Below are positions 38,340 through 47,127 of a stretch of 64,000 nt of DNA, piece after piece. The notes under the pieces were generated by a model that worked only from the letters and a program-made list of their open reading frames with translations, made no database searches and was not told the DNA's origin. Within the stretch, counting starts at the first letter, position 1; each line of letters opens with the position of its first letter. Both the position numbers and the translations under genes were made by a program. The stretch spans positions 1,984,001 through 2,048,000 of the forward strand of contig NZ_CP051201.1 in assembly GCF_024181285.1 (NCBI RefSeq), written 5' to 3'. The DNA comes from Treponema sp. OMZ 790. Lineage in GTDB: Bacteria; Spirochaetota; Spirochaetia; Treponematales; Treponemataceae.

Positions 38340-38408
38340 TGTTTTTAGTTTCTCAAAAATAGCCAATTCTTCAGTTGCAACAAAATGATTCTCTTTGTTT
38401 AAGTATCA

Positions 38409-38894
38409 TTACTGTTTTATCGTATCAGGAAATCCAATTTTCTTACAAAGCAATATTAAATCTTTTTTGCGATAATAGAACATACTTATATTCATAAAAC
38501 TCTTTTTAGTTTCCAATCTCAACGCAAGATATCCACATCGATCTATTCCTTTCTCTGTTAGATATAAACCTGAACGGATATAACACTTTTTTATATCACA
38601 TATATTAAGTTCTTTTCTTTGAATATATGCTTTCCTTTGTATTATTTTGTCATTTGAAATAAGCACATATCTGCCGCATACTTCAGGTATTAGCATAACC
38701 GCAAATCCGCCCCAAAGAAAAGCTATTTCATACCATCTTGCATTAGAAAAAAGCAAAAGAATCAACATAATATAAACAGGAGAAAATAGAATTTTATCTC
38801 CTATTCCCTTATTTATCTTAAAAAAATTCTCATTCTTTTTTTCAAAAAAATACGATTTAAATAAACCAAAAAATTTTTTCATTCTATTCACCAT
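38409..38894 (-). CDS. Membrane immunity candidate of cassette 6 (PH-like)
   Basis: A 161-residue protein with two adjacent hydrophobic helices (ILFSPVYIMLILLLFSNARW and EIAFLWGGFAVMLIP) followed by a small beta domain (VLISNDKIIQRKAYIQRKEL), a layout like bacterial PH-domain membrane proteins. It overlaps the tip gene by 11 bases; an internal ATG at 38882 is an alternative start. A membrane partner fits the very hydrophobic, glycine-rich tip of its cassette. No name can be given. Confidence 0.62.
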   Translation of the reverse strand: MVNRMKKFFGLFKSYFFEKKNENFFKINKGIGDKILFSPVYIMLILLLFSNARWYEIAFLWGGFAVMLIPEVCGRYVLISNDKIIQRKAYIQRKELNICDIKKCYIRSGLYLTEKGIDRCGYLALRLETKKSFMNISMFYYRKKDLILLCKKIGFPDTIKQ

Positions 38895-40632
38895 TTGTTA
38901 TATATAAAATACTTGATTGATTTTGCTGTTTATCGACAATTTGCAAATAGTTTTCCATTTTTTCCACTCCTTTTGATAAAAGTAATGCAAAAGCGTTGCC
39001 TTCGACTAATGCACAATTAGTACATCTTGCAAGAGCAATTTTTGCAGCTGTTTTTGTACTGATATTTTTTATTGTACCATTTGCTAATTTAGTAGAAATT
39101 TGCTTTGAAACCGCCAGCATTGAACCTTTTCCTGATGTTATTCCTGGCACTGAATTATTACTTAATGCACCTGTTGCAGTTCCAATTGCTGTAACTGTAA
39201 TTAATTCTTTAACATCTATTTTTGTAATATCACCTTTATTATCTATCATTTGTTTAGTCAAATCTCCAATACTACTACCTACCGCACCTGCTATATACCC
39301 ATTACCTGTGCCAGCAATAATAGCACCTGAAGCTGCTCCTCCTACAGCTGCCCCTATATATGTGCTTGCACTACTTATATTACCTGTTAACCAATCATTA
39401 ACTGCAACTGACGCAACACTTACTGCTGCTCCTAATAAAGCACCTATTGCAACATGTAAAACTTTCCCATCCGGATCAGTATACTTAACAGGATTATTTC
39501 CTGCATAATGATACACATGAAGGTTTACCGTGTTGTATACACCACCCATGCCAGGCAGGTTTTCATTGTGTTTCTTTGCTTCGTCATTTACAGGAGCTTG
39601 CGGTATATACTCCCCTAATGCAGGATCACCACTCAGCCATCTACTATACTTCGGGTCAAGGTACCTCGCTCCATAATAGTAAAGCCCCGTCTCTTCGTCA
39701 AGCTCTTTCCCCGTAAACCTAAACGGTAACTTATCCAAGCCTGCAGCTACTTCCTCAACCCAGAGTTCTCCGTAAGGCGTGTACTCTATGTGTTCATATT
39801 GTTTACCTCGCCAATCTGTTACGAATTGTGCGCTTCCTAAATGATCGCTGTGGTAGTAGTAACGCTTTGCTTTTTGTTCATCGTTGTCTCCACTATTATC
39901 TGTGTGGGTCATAGCGGTTACAAGCCGTGAGTTACCTACAAATATGTGTTTGTGTACTCTTAAGCCTTGAGGGTTGTTTTGGTCTTGCGTCGGTATGTGT
40001 ATCGTAAAGAAGTTATTAAAGTATAAGGTTTCGCTTCGCCCCTCGTCTGTGTATTTAAGTGCTCTCTGTCCGTCTTCGCCGTAGCGGTAGTGTACTGTGT
40101 AGTTTCTGTCGCTTGATTTGGTTAAGAGGTTTCGCTCGTTCCATGTGTAGTTTCTTCGATAAGCAAATAGGTCTTGAGGGTTTGTTTGCTCGGTTTCTTT
40201 AGGTGCGTCAAGGCCGAAGCCGTAATCTATTCCGTATACATCTTCTTCTTTTGAAAATATGCGGGCATCTCCTGCGTCACTACGTAAAAATAAATGCTCG
40301 ACGTATACCAGATACGCCTCCGCTTTATTTTTACTAGGCTCCTTGTATCTGCTCCACCTATTTTCAAAAGTCCTGTCAGTGGGACTGTTTAATAATAATT
40401 TTCTTTTGGCGGACTGCCGGTATTTGTGTACCATCAATACAATATAAAAGTACACAAATACCGACACCGCGTTTTTCAGGGCTCCGCTTTCGCTTCGGTA
40501 TCTTTCCGCAGAAATTACTGCGGAAAGATGTACAGCAAAAGCAATTTGTATAAATTGCTTTTGCTCCCTTGCAATCGCTGTCCGAAAAAGATAGTTGGGT
40601 TCTTTCAATAAACATCTAACTACTACTTTCAT
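38884..40632 (-). CDS. RHS cassette 6: glycine-rich hydrophobic tip
   Basis: The RHS core enters at EDVYGIDYGFGLDAPKE, about 200 residues before the NNPVKYTDPDGK junction. The tip of about 190 residues starts with Ala/Gly-rich membrane-like stretches (HVAIGALLGAAVSVASVAV, STYIGAAVGGAASGAIIAG). Similar regions are common linkers before toxin domains and may help membrane crossing. A short C-terminal part has two cysteines (ARCTNCALVEG). No catalytic domain is recognised, so the tip may act on membranes or be truncated. The end overlaps the partner gene by 11 bases. Confidence 0.75.
   Translation of the reverse strand: MKVVVRCLLKEPNYLFRTAIAREQKQFIQIAFAVHLSAVISAERYRSESGALKNAVSVFVYFYIVLMVHKYRQSAKRKLLLNSPTDRTFENRWSRYKEPSKNKAEAYLVYVEHLFLRSDAGDARIFSKEEDVYGIDYGFGLDAPKETEQTNPQDLFAYRRNYTWNERNLLTKSSDRNYTVHYRYGEDGQRALKYTDEGRSETLYFNNFFTIHIPTQDQNNPQGLRVHKHIFVGNSRLVTAMTHTDNSGDNDEQKAKRYYYHSDHLGSAQFVTDWRGKQYEHIEYTPYGELWVEEVAAGLDKLPFRFTGKELDEETGLYYYGARYLDPKYSRWLSGDPALGEYIPQAPVNDEAKKHNENLPGMGGVYNTVNLHVYHYAGNNPVKYTDPDGKVLHVAIGALLGAAVSVASVAVNDWLTGNISSASTYIGAAVGGAASGAIIAGTGNGYIAGAVGSSIGDLTKQMIDNKGDITKIDVKELITVTAIGTATGALSNNSVPGITSGKGSMLAVSKQISTKLANGTIKNISTKTAAKIALARCTNCALVEGNAFALLLSKGVEKMENYLQIVDKQQNQSSILYITNGE
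40248..40632 (-). repeat. Leader 6
   Basis: The outer slot has the AAAAATAAA-arm type. The middle hairpin is a third version, CGGTATTTGTGTAC at 40418-40431 with its complement at 40450-40463, differing from the TGACACTTGTGTA type on both arms together. The start-proximal block is the QKQFIQIAFAV type. The frame is open. Confidence 0.88.
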
Positions 40633-40641
40633 AAATTAAAT

Positions 40642-41025
40642 CTAAATTACCCATCGTATTATCTTATAAATAAATACAGTAACAGCATATGATATTATAA
40701 ATATAATTATACCATTGAATAGAAAAATAGAATAAAAAATAACACTTAACATTTCAACAATAAAAAAATATCCTATCTCAATAAAAAAACCAATTAAACA
40801 GCCTAAAAAATGCGATATAAAAAATACTATTAATAAAGTTAAAAAAAAGTACAATCCAATTTTTTGTATATTTAAAAATATAAATAAAACAACTATTATT
40901 GGAACAAATACAACTTGCAAAAAATATTTATTATCCTTAACCGAGGTGATAATATAAAAAATCATTAGAATAAGCATAAAAGCTATTTTACTGTATATAA
41001 AATTCGTTATTGAAATTTTTATCAT
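40642..41025 (-). CDS. Membrane immunity candidate of cassette 7
   Basis: A 127-residue, very hydrophobic protein with about four membrane helices (YFLQVVFVPIIVVLFIFLNI, LYFFLTLLIVFFISHFLG and others). It overlaps the tip gene by four bases (ATGA), so the pair is translationally coupled. The family is not recognised. Its assignment as immunity rests on position alone. Confidence 0.62.
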   Translation of the reverse strand: MIKISITNFIYSKIAFMLILMIFYIITSVKDNKYFLQVVFVPIIVVLFIFLNIQKIGLYFFLTLLIVFFISHFLGCLIGFFIEIGYFFIVEMLSVIFYSIFLFNGIIIFIISYAVTVFIYKIIRWVI

Positions 41026-42413
41026 TTTATTTGAATTTCCTCTCCTTTATTATTTTTTTTAAAATCTTCATATTGGAAATTAGGTTTTGTAAAAGTCCCA
41101 ACAGGGAAACGAGAATGTTTAGGTTTTGATATATTAACACCTCCTTTCTTACCAATGTCTGCACATAAATCTGCACAGTTTTGAGATATTACTTCTAAGG
41201 TTATTTCATTTCTTTTTTCATCAAGTGAGTATTTTTTATCGTAAATGTCAAGACCTTCTGCTATCATTCTTGAGTCATTCATTGCATTTGTTTTTACTTG
41301 ATAAGCCCTATCATATTGTTCATCTGTATCTAATTTTTTATTATGCTCAATAAAACTTTCAAGTGTAGGAAAATATTCTGCCTTGTTAATTGATCCAGTT
41401 AAATTTTTACCATCTTTAGAAAAATACAACCATCCGCCAGTTTTATCATTTCCAATTAACACAGCATTATGACCTTCTTTATAAGCACCATATGACATAT
41501 TCAATAAAATTATATCCCTTCCATCCGGATCAATATATTTCACCGGATTATTTCCCGCATAGTGATACACATGAAGGTTTACAACATTAAACACACCGCC
41601 CATTCCCGGCAGATTCTCGTTGTGTTTCTGTGCCTCGTCATCAATCGGTGCTTTGGGTATATACTCATTAAGTGCAGGATCCCCGCTTAACCACCTACTA
41701 TACTTCGGGTCAAGGTATCTAGCTCCATAGTAATACAGTCCCGTTTCCTCGTCAAGCTCCTTACCCGTAAACCTAAACGGTAACTTATCCAATCCAGCAG
41801 CAACTTCCTCTATCCAAAGTTCGCCATACGGTGTGTACTCTATATGCTCATATTGTCTGCCTTTCCAGTCGGTTACGAACTGTGCACTTCCCAAATGGTC
41901 TGAATGGTAATAGTAACGCTTTGCTTTTTGTTCATCGTTGTCGCCTTGGTTATCCGTGTGCGTCATTTCTTTTGAAAATATACGGGCATCTCCTGCGTCG
42001 CTACGCAAAAATAAATGCTCGACGTATACCCGATACGCCTCCGCTTTATTTTTACTAGGCTCCTTGTATCTGCTCCGCCTATTTTCAAAAGTCCTGTCAG
42101 TGGGAATTTTAGATAGCGATAGTTTTTTATTTAAGCAACTTTGAGCGGCGGACTGCTGACACTTGTGTATTATCATAATTATGTAAAAGTACACAAGTGT
42201 CAGCACCGCGCTTGCTTCGAAGCTGCGCCTATCGGCTTGCTGCACCAATGCCGCTCCAATCTTTTTGCTGCACTTGTCTTCACAGGCAAGGCTCTTCCCT
42301 CCGGTCAGAGCTTGCTTTTTGATTACACAAACCGCAAAAAGGATTTCCGCTTCAATCGCTGTCCGAAAAGTAAAACTATGCTTATCTATAAAAATACATA
42401 TGTTAAATTTCAT
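41022..42413 (-). CDS. RHS cassette 7: candidate permuted papain-like tip
   Basis: The RHS core enters at MTHTDNQGDNDEQKAKRYYY and reaches the NNPVKYIDPDGRD junction after about 140 residues. The tip (about 165 residues) has a histidine in YKEGHNAVLIGND followed by a GGWLYFSKDG strand, then a cysteine late in SQNCADLCADIGKKGG. The order His then Cys, with a GHxAxxIG strand, is that of circularly permuted NlpC/P60-like peptidases, so a cysteine peptidase/amidase activity is proposed. The leader begins with an unusual MKFNICIFIDKHSF. The end overlaps the partner gene by four bases. Confidence 0.72.
   Translation of the reverse strand: MKFNICIFIDKHSFTFRTAIEAEILFAVCVIKKQALTGGKSLACEDKCSKKIGAALVQQADRRSFEASAVLTLVYFYIIMIIHKCQQSAAQSCLNKKLSLSKIPTDRTFENRRSRYKEPSKNKAEAYRVYVEHLFLRSDAGDARIFSKEMTHTDNQGDNDEQKAKRYYYHSDHLGSAQFVTDWKGRQYEHIEYTPYGELWIEEVAAGLDKLPFRFTGKELDEETGLYYYGARYLDPKYSRWLSGDPALNEYIPKAPIDDEAQKHNENLPGMGGVFNVVNLHVYHYAGNNPVKYIDPDGRDIILLNMSYGAYKEGHNAVLIGNDKTGGWLYFSKDGKNLTGSINKAEYFPTLESFIEHNKKLDTDEQYDRAYQVKTNAMNDSRMIAEGLDIYDKKYSLDEKRNEITLEVISQNCADLCADIGKKGGVNISKPKHSRFPVGTFTKPNFQYEDFKKNNKGEEIQIK
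41969..42413 (-). repeat. Leader 7
   Basis: The outer slot has the AAAAATAAA-arm type. The middle hairpin is the TGACACTTGTGTA type. The start-proximal block is the second type (ILFAVCVIKKQALTGG). The first 15 codons differ from the common MKTKLxIYSQPNYL. The frame is open. Confidence 0.85.
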
Positions 42414-42447
42414 TTTAATCCTAACAATTTCCTTCTATGTAATGTTA

Positions 42448-43107
42448 TTAAAATTGGTCAGTCCATAGCCAAATATATTTGTTGTCAATTTTACTTTGTA
42501 CAATATACCCATTATGCTTATTCTTACTTCCATAATTTACTACAGAGACTGTACAATCCAAATAATCTTTATTCTCAATCTTATCTAATATCTCATAAAG
42601 AGTTTCATTGTTGCCGCACAGAGTGTCTTGTTTATATAAGATATTATCTTTTGAAAAAATAGTACAGTCTTTCTTTAATTCCGGATTAAAATATGTCATC
42701 AAATAGGCTACAATATCATCTTTTGTATCAACAATAAATTTATCATCATACTCAGTAAAGTTCCTTACATCAAAAATAAACACTTCTATTTTATCTCTTC
42801 GTCCGCCAGTGACAGGCTCATAAATATATAAACACAAAGGCATTTCACATTCATAACCTACATAACTATAATTATGAGGGATAAAAATATGATTATTCTT
42901 TTGAGGCATTAGATTGAATTCTTTTATATCGGAATGATTATTATTCACAAACAGCAATTTTATTTCATCAAAACTCTGTGAGGAACTGTAATTACTCCAT
43001 ATAATTTCTCTTTTAGTACAAGCCGAAAAAAAGAGAACTACACTAATCAAGCATGTCAGAAATCCAATGATATTCTTTCTTATTTGATAATAAATCTTTG
43101 TTTTCAT
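42448..43107 (-). CDS. Lipoprotein immunity candidate of cassette 8
   Basis: A 219-residue protein with a lipoprotein signal peptide (IIGFLTCLISVVLFFSAC) and an unrecognised beta-rich mature domain (SFDEIKLLFVNNNHSD, KIEVFIFDVRNFTEYD). It overlaps the tip gene by 65 bases, the longest overlap in the array. The envelope location suggests that its tip acts in the periplasm or on the envelope. The next cassette starts 35 bases after its stop. Confidence 0.62.
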   Translation of the reverse strand: MKTKIYYQIRKNIIGFLTCLISVVLFFSACTKREIIWSNYSSSQSFDEIKLLFVNNNHSDIKEFNLMPQKNNHIFIPHNYSYVGYECEMPLCLYIYEPVTGGRRDKIEVFIFDVRNFTEYDDKFIVDTKDDIVAYLMTYFNPELKKDCTIFSKDNILYKQDTLCGNNETLYEILDKIENKDYLDCTVSVVNYGSKNKHNGYIVQSKIDNKYIWLWTDQF

Positions 43108-44512
43108 TTAAATATTTAATAGCCTCCTCACGAGATAAAATTTTATTTTCAACTTTATTTTTTTTTACATTCATAATTGTAACAGTTATATTCCAACTAG
43201 TTATACTACCACCTGATTCTGTATATTTAAATTTTATATCTCCCACATGGCCTTCAGATAAATTCGATAACACCCTCAATAATAATCCAGCTCCATCAAG
43301 CACTGTTGCTGTATTAGTTATAGCAGGCGGTTTCCTCTGATTTTCATTATTATAATCATTTTCACTATACATACCTCTTGGCAATGCAGAACCCAAAGCA
43401 ATAATAGGATTGCTATCCAGAAGTATTTCCTTTGGGATATTTTGTTTGTAAGGATCTATTATAAAATTTTGTACAGATTTACCATCGTCATAGAATTTAT
43501 TTAACAATGCATTATTTACTTTTACAGGATCGACAGGTGGTAATGGAGGCGTTGAACTTGATTTTAGCATCAAACATACAGCAGCAATTAGGATAAAACC
43601 TCCAATGATACTTTCCCCATCCGGATCAGTATACTTCACCGGATTATTCCCAGCATAATGATAAACATGCAAGTTTACCATGTTATATACACCGCCAAGT
43701 CCCGGTAAGTTTTCATTGTGTTTCTTTGCCTCATCATTTATCGGAGCTTTGGGTATATAATCATTCAGTGCAGGATCACCACTCAGCCATCTACTATACT
43801 TAGGATCAAGATATCTAGCACCATAGTAATACAACCCCGTCTCTTCATCCATCTCTTTTCCCGTAAACCTAAAGGGCAGTTTATCCAATCCAGCTGCAAC
43901 TTCCTCTATCCATAACTCTCCGTAGGGCGTATACTCTATATGTTCATATTGCCTGCCCCTCCAGTCGGTTACAAATTGTGCACTTCCTAAGTGGTCGCTG
44001 TGGTAGTAGTAACGCTTTGCCTTTTGTTCATCGTTGTCGCCTTGGTTATCTGTGTGGGTCATCTCTTTTGAAAATATACACGCCGTCTGCGGCGTCGCTT
44101 CAAAAAAATTAATCCTCAACGTACATATAGTACGCCTGCGGTTAATTTTTTCTCGCTCCTTGCATCCATCATGTCTATTTTCAAAAGGCCTGTCAGTGGA
44201 GGTGTTTAGTAAATTTAAAAGTTTAATCCCCGATGTTTTGCCGAATGGCAAAACTCGAAGCTCAAAGGGGCGTAAGCACCTTTGAGCAGCGGACTGCTCA
44301 ATTTTGTTTTTTAGCATTATGAAGAAAACAAAATTGAACATCGCGCTTTCCGCTCCAATCTTTTTGCTGCATGGGCTTTTTTCAGGCGGTGTTTTTACGC
44401 TGCCGCTCCAAAAACCGCATTTGCTTAAATACACCGCAAAAAGGATTTCTGCTTCAATCGCTGTCCGAAAGAGATAGTTAGGTTGTGAATAAATGCAAGG
44501 TTTTGGTTTCAT
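43043..44512 (-). CDS. RHS cassette 8: unknown tip
   Basis: The RHS core enters at MTHTDNQGDNDEQKAKRYYY, the same junction as cassette 7, and ends NNPVKYTDPDGES. The tip begins with a hydrophobic helix (IIGGFILIAAVCLMLKS) and a proline-rich linker (TPPLPPVDPV). The remainder includes GHVGDIKFKYTESGGSI and ends YHWISDMLD. I do not recognise it. It starts in a four-base overlap (ATGA) with the partner gene of cassette 9, so the cassettes are coupled to one another as well as internally. Confidence 0.75.
   Translation of the reverse strand: MKPKPCIYSQPNYLFRTAIEAEILFAVYLSKCGFWSGSVKTPPEKSPCSKKIGAESAMFNFVFFIMLKNKIEQSAAQRCLRPFELRVLPFGKTSGIKLLNLLNTSTDRPFENRHDGCKEREKINRRRTICTLRINFFEATPQTACIFSKEMTHTDNQGDNDEQKAKRYYYHSDHLGSAQFVTDWRGRQYEHIEYTPYGELWIEEVAAGLDKLPFRFTGKEMDEETGLYYYGARYLDPKYSRWLSGDPALNDYIPKAPINDEAKKHNENLPGLGGVYNMVNLHVYHYAGNNPVKYTDPDGESIIGGFILIAAVCLMLKSSSTPPLPPVDPVKVNNALLNKFYDDGKSVQNFIIDPYKQNIPKEILLDSNPIIALGSALPRGMYSENDYNNENQRKPPAITNTATVLDGAGLLLRVLSNLSEGHVGDIKFKYTESGGSITSWNITVTIMNVKKNKVENKILSREEAIKYLNENKDLLSNKKEYHWISDMLD
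44065..44512 (-). repeat. Leader 8 (third outer-slot version)
   Basis: The outer slot 44065-44187 is 123 bp but has inner arms AAAAAATTAA/TTAATTTTTT and a tip stem CGTAC-ATATA-GTACG, where the other copies have CGTAT-ACCCG-ATACG. The next slot contains GTTTTGCC/GGCAAAAC and GCTCAAAGG/CCTTTGAGC. The middle hairpin is the TCAATTTTG type. The start-proximal block is the third type (ILFAVYLSKCGFWSG). The frame is open. Confidence 0.88.
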
Positions 44513-45156
44513 TGTTTATTACTTTTCTTTTGCTTCATTTTTTTGCGGGCATATTCTTTTTCCCCTTTATTTAAAGCTTCAAATGAATCATACACTCTCC
44601 CATCTTTCGCGTATGGAGTTACAGCAACTACATAATTACCGGCAAGAGGTTTGTGTTTTATAAGAGGACCTGAAAGTTTCACCATGTGTAAAGGAAGAAC
44701 TCTATTTCTATACTCAACTAAAGGTGTAACATAACTCATTTCCACCGTTTCAATATCTGCAAAATCAAGGTCAAAACATACATCAACCGTTTCATTATTA
44801 GCAAGTTCGCCTATATACCTTGTATTCAACTTATAGTTATTATCTGATACTTTTATAATTTCCAGTACTTTATATTTTTGAATCATATCCACTACATATA
44901 AATATTCGTCATCACAAATATCAATCTGGATGGGAGTTCTAAATGTATTCGTAACACCGAGCCCCCAAGAAAATTTAGTTTCAACCCAAAATGAAAGCCC
45001 TTTTCTGTCTTCCTCCATATAGATTCCCAAAATATTTTTAATATCGTACTCAGAAACATTATAATCATTTGCATATTTTATGTATGAGGAATTTTCACAA
45101 TATAAAGTAAAAGCTGCAAGACATATAAGTAAAATAATTATAAGTACTTTTTTCAT
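44509..45156 (-). CDS. Exported immunity candidate of cassette 9
   Basis: A 215-residue protein with a signal peptide (MKKVLIIILLICLAAFTLYC), perhaps a lipoprotein through that cysteine, and an all-beta mature part. The end is highly basic (YARKKMKQKKSNKQ). It overlaps the tip gene before it and the cassette after it by four bases each. The exported location agrees with a papain-like tip acting in the periplasm. No family is recognised. Confidence 0.65.
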   Translation of the reverse strand: MKKVLIIILLICLAAFTLYCENSSYIKYANDYNVSEYDIKNILGIYMEEDRKGLSFWVETKFSWGLGVTNTFRTPIQIDICDDEYLYVVDMIQKYKVLEIIKVSDNNYKLNTRYIGELANNETVDVCFDLDFADIETVEMSYVTPLVEYRNRVLPLHMVKLSGPLIKHKPLAGNYVVAVTPYAKDGRVYDSFEALNKGEKEYARKKMKQKKSNKQ

Positions 45157-47108
45157 TCTTTTATCTCCTTTGTTTGAAATTTGAAATAATCAATTCTATC
45201 AATATTTATAATGGTAATTTCACCTAAAGGATCCCACACTAATTTCCCTTCCGAATCACCTTCTCCAAAATGTCCATAGCCATAAGTATTTTTTTCTGTT
45301 TTTACCGTTGAAGCTTGAGCTTCATTAGCATTTTTTGCCTTTAAGGCTTGTTCATCGCTTCCTAAAATATTCAAGGCATAATTTATTATAGCTATAGCAT
45401 TCTTTACTAAATATTCCTTATTTTTTTCCATACCAACAATATCATTTTCAATAAGATAGCCAATTCCCGTAGTTACTTGTTCAGCCGTCATATTTTTCCC
45501 CGTTCGAGTTTGCGCTATTCCAAATAAACTCATAATAAAACATGGTCCGTAGTCAGGGATATTATTTGTTCCCATAATAACTCGATTTTCAAGTAAATTT
45601 TGATCGGCAGAATGTTTATTATTAGATTGGTTCAAATTCTGCATTTTGAAGTACCAATCTAATGTTCCGCCGGTATATTGATTACCGGCAATATGATCAT
45701 TTCCCGTAGGATCTACATATTTAATTGGGTTATTGCCACCGTAATGGTATACGTTAAAGTTTACCGTATTATATATACCGCCCTCTCCTACAGAAGAACC
45801 AGCCATGTAATCATTCAGTGCAGGATCACCACTCAGCCACCTACTATACTTCGGATCAAGATACCTCGCCCCATAGTAGTACAGTCCCGTCTCCTCGTCA
45901 AGTTCTTTCCCCGTAAACCTAAACGGCAGTTTATCCAACCCTGCAGCAACTTCTTCTATCCAAAGTTCTCCGTAGGGTGTATACTCTATGTGTTCGTACT
46001 GTCTGCCTCGCCAATCTGTTACAAATTGAGCGCTTCCTAAATGGTCTGAATGGTAATAGTAACGCTTTGCCTTTTGTTCGTCGTTGTCTCCACTATTATC
46101 TGTGTGGGTCATGGCGGTTACAAGACGTGAGTTTCCTACGAAGATGTGTTTGTGTACACGTAGTCCTTGAGGGTTGTTCTGGTCTTGTGTTGGTATGTGT
46201 ATTGTGAAAAAATTGTTAAAGTATAAGGTTTCACTTCGCCCCTCGTCTGTGTATTTAAGTGCCCTCTGTCCGTCTTCGCCGTAGCGGTAGTGTACTGTGT
46301 AGTTTCTGTCGCTCGATTTGGTTAAGAGGTTGCGCTCGTTCCAAGTGTAGTTACGCCTGTAGGCAAATAGGTCTTGCGGGTTTGACTGTTCCGTTTCTTT
46401 AGGAGCGTCAAGCCCAAATCCGTAGTCTGCACCGTATACGTCTTGTTCTTCAAAATATGAGTATGTAAATACAAACTCTTCTTCATCGGTAAAGGGCCCG
46501 TCTTTTTCTGCCGTTATATTGCCGTTCGCATCATATCGATAGTATCTAGTTCCGGCTCTTATTAATCTGTGTGCATAAGCCGGGTCATACTCGTAATTCA
46601 AGTTATAGTCAAGTTCAGCTTTTGGATACGAGTTCCCTTGAGAGCCGGGTATGTTTGTGGTGCTTAGCTTATTGGTCATGTTGCCTTCTTTTGAAAATAT
46701 GCGGGCATCTCCTGCGTCGCACGGCAAAAAAGTGTCCTCGACGTATACCCGATACGCCTGCGGTACTTTTTTGCCTAACTCCTTGTATCTGCTCCACCTA
46801 TTTCCAAAAGGCATCGTTTTTCCGCTTCCTACCGTAAGCGGAAAAACCTCCGATAAGTTGTTTTTATTTAATAATAACTTTCTTTTGGCGGACTGCTGAC
46901 ACTTGTGCACTATCATAATTATGTAAAAGTACACAAGTGTCAGCACCGCGCTTTTCAGGGCTACGCTATCGCTTCGGTACCTTTCCGCAGAAATTACTGC
47001 GGAAAGATGTACAGCAAAAGCAATTTTGATAAATTGCTTTTGCTCCCTTGCAATCGCTGTCCGAATGAGATAGTTAGGCTGTGGGTAAAAATAAAGTTCT
47101 GTTTTCAT
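45153..47108 (-). CDS. RHS cassette 9: candidate papain-like cysteine peptidase tip
   Basis: The RHS core enters at GNMTNKLSTTNIPG and runs about 330 residues. The end of the core differs from most cassettes (NDYMAGSSVGEGGIYNTVNF, NNPIKYVDPTG), a form shared only with cassette 10. The tip of about 180 residues has a cysteine in DYGPCFIMSLFGIAQ at the head of a helix and a histidine with an acidic residue in GYGHFGEGDSEGKLVWDP, the Cys-His-Asp order of papain-fold peptidases (C39-like or DUF261-like). It starts 20 bases after the preceding partner gene ends. Confidence 0.76.
   Translation of the reverse strand: MKTELYFYPQPNYLIRTAIAREQKQFIKIAFAVHLSAVISAERYRSDSVALKSAVLTLVYFYIIMIVHKCQQSAKRKLLLNKNNLSEVFPLTVGSGKTMPFGNRWSRYKELGKKVPQAYRVYVEDTFLPCDAGDARIFSKEGNMTNKLSTTNIPGSQGNSYPKAELDYNLNYEYDPAYAHRLIRAGTRYYRYDANGNITAEKDGPFTDEEEFVFTYSYFEEQDVYGADYGFGLDAPKETEQSNPQDLFAYRRNYTWNERNLLTKSSDRNYTVHYRYGEDGQRALKYTDEGRSETLYFNNFFTIHIPTQDQNNPQGLRVHKHIFVGNSRLVTAMTHTDNSGDNDEQKAKRYYYHSDHLGSAQFVTDWRGRQYEHIEYTPYGELWIEEVAAGLDKLPFRFTGKELDEETGLYYYGARYLDPKYSRWLSGDPALNDYMAGSSVGEGGIYNTVNFNVYHYGGNNPIKYVDPTGNDHIAGNQYTGGTLDWYFKMQNLNQSNNKHSADQNLLENRVIMGTNNIPDYGPCFIMSLFGIAQTRTGKNMTAEQVTTGIGYLIENDIVGMEKNKEYLVKNAIAIINYALNILGSDEQALKAKNANEAQASTVKTEKNTYGYGHFGEGDSEGKLVWDPLGEITIINIDRIDYFKFQTKEIKE
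46688..47108 (-). repeat. Leader 9
   Basis: The outer slot has the GGCAAAAAAGT-arm type. The next slot is the strong hairpin GTTTTTCCGCTT/AAGCGGAAAAAC. The middle hairpin is TGACACTTGTG with its complement. The start-proximal block is the QKQFIKIAFAV type. The frame is open. Confidence 0.86.
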
Positions 47109-47127
47109 AGTTTTTTTACTAAGATCT

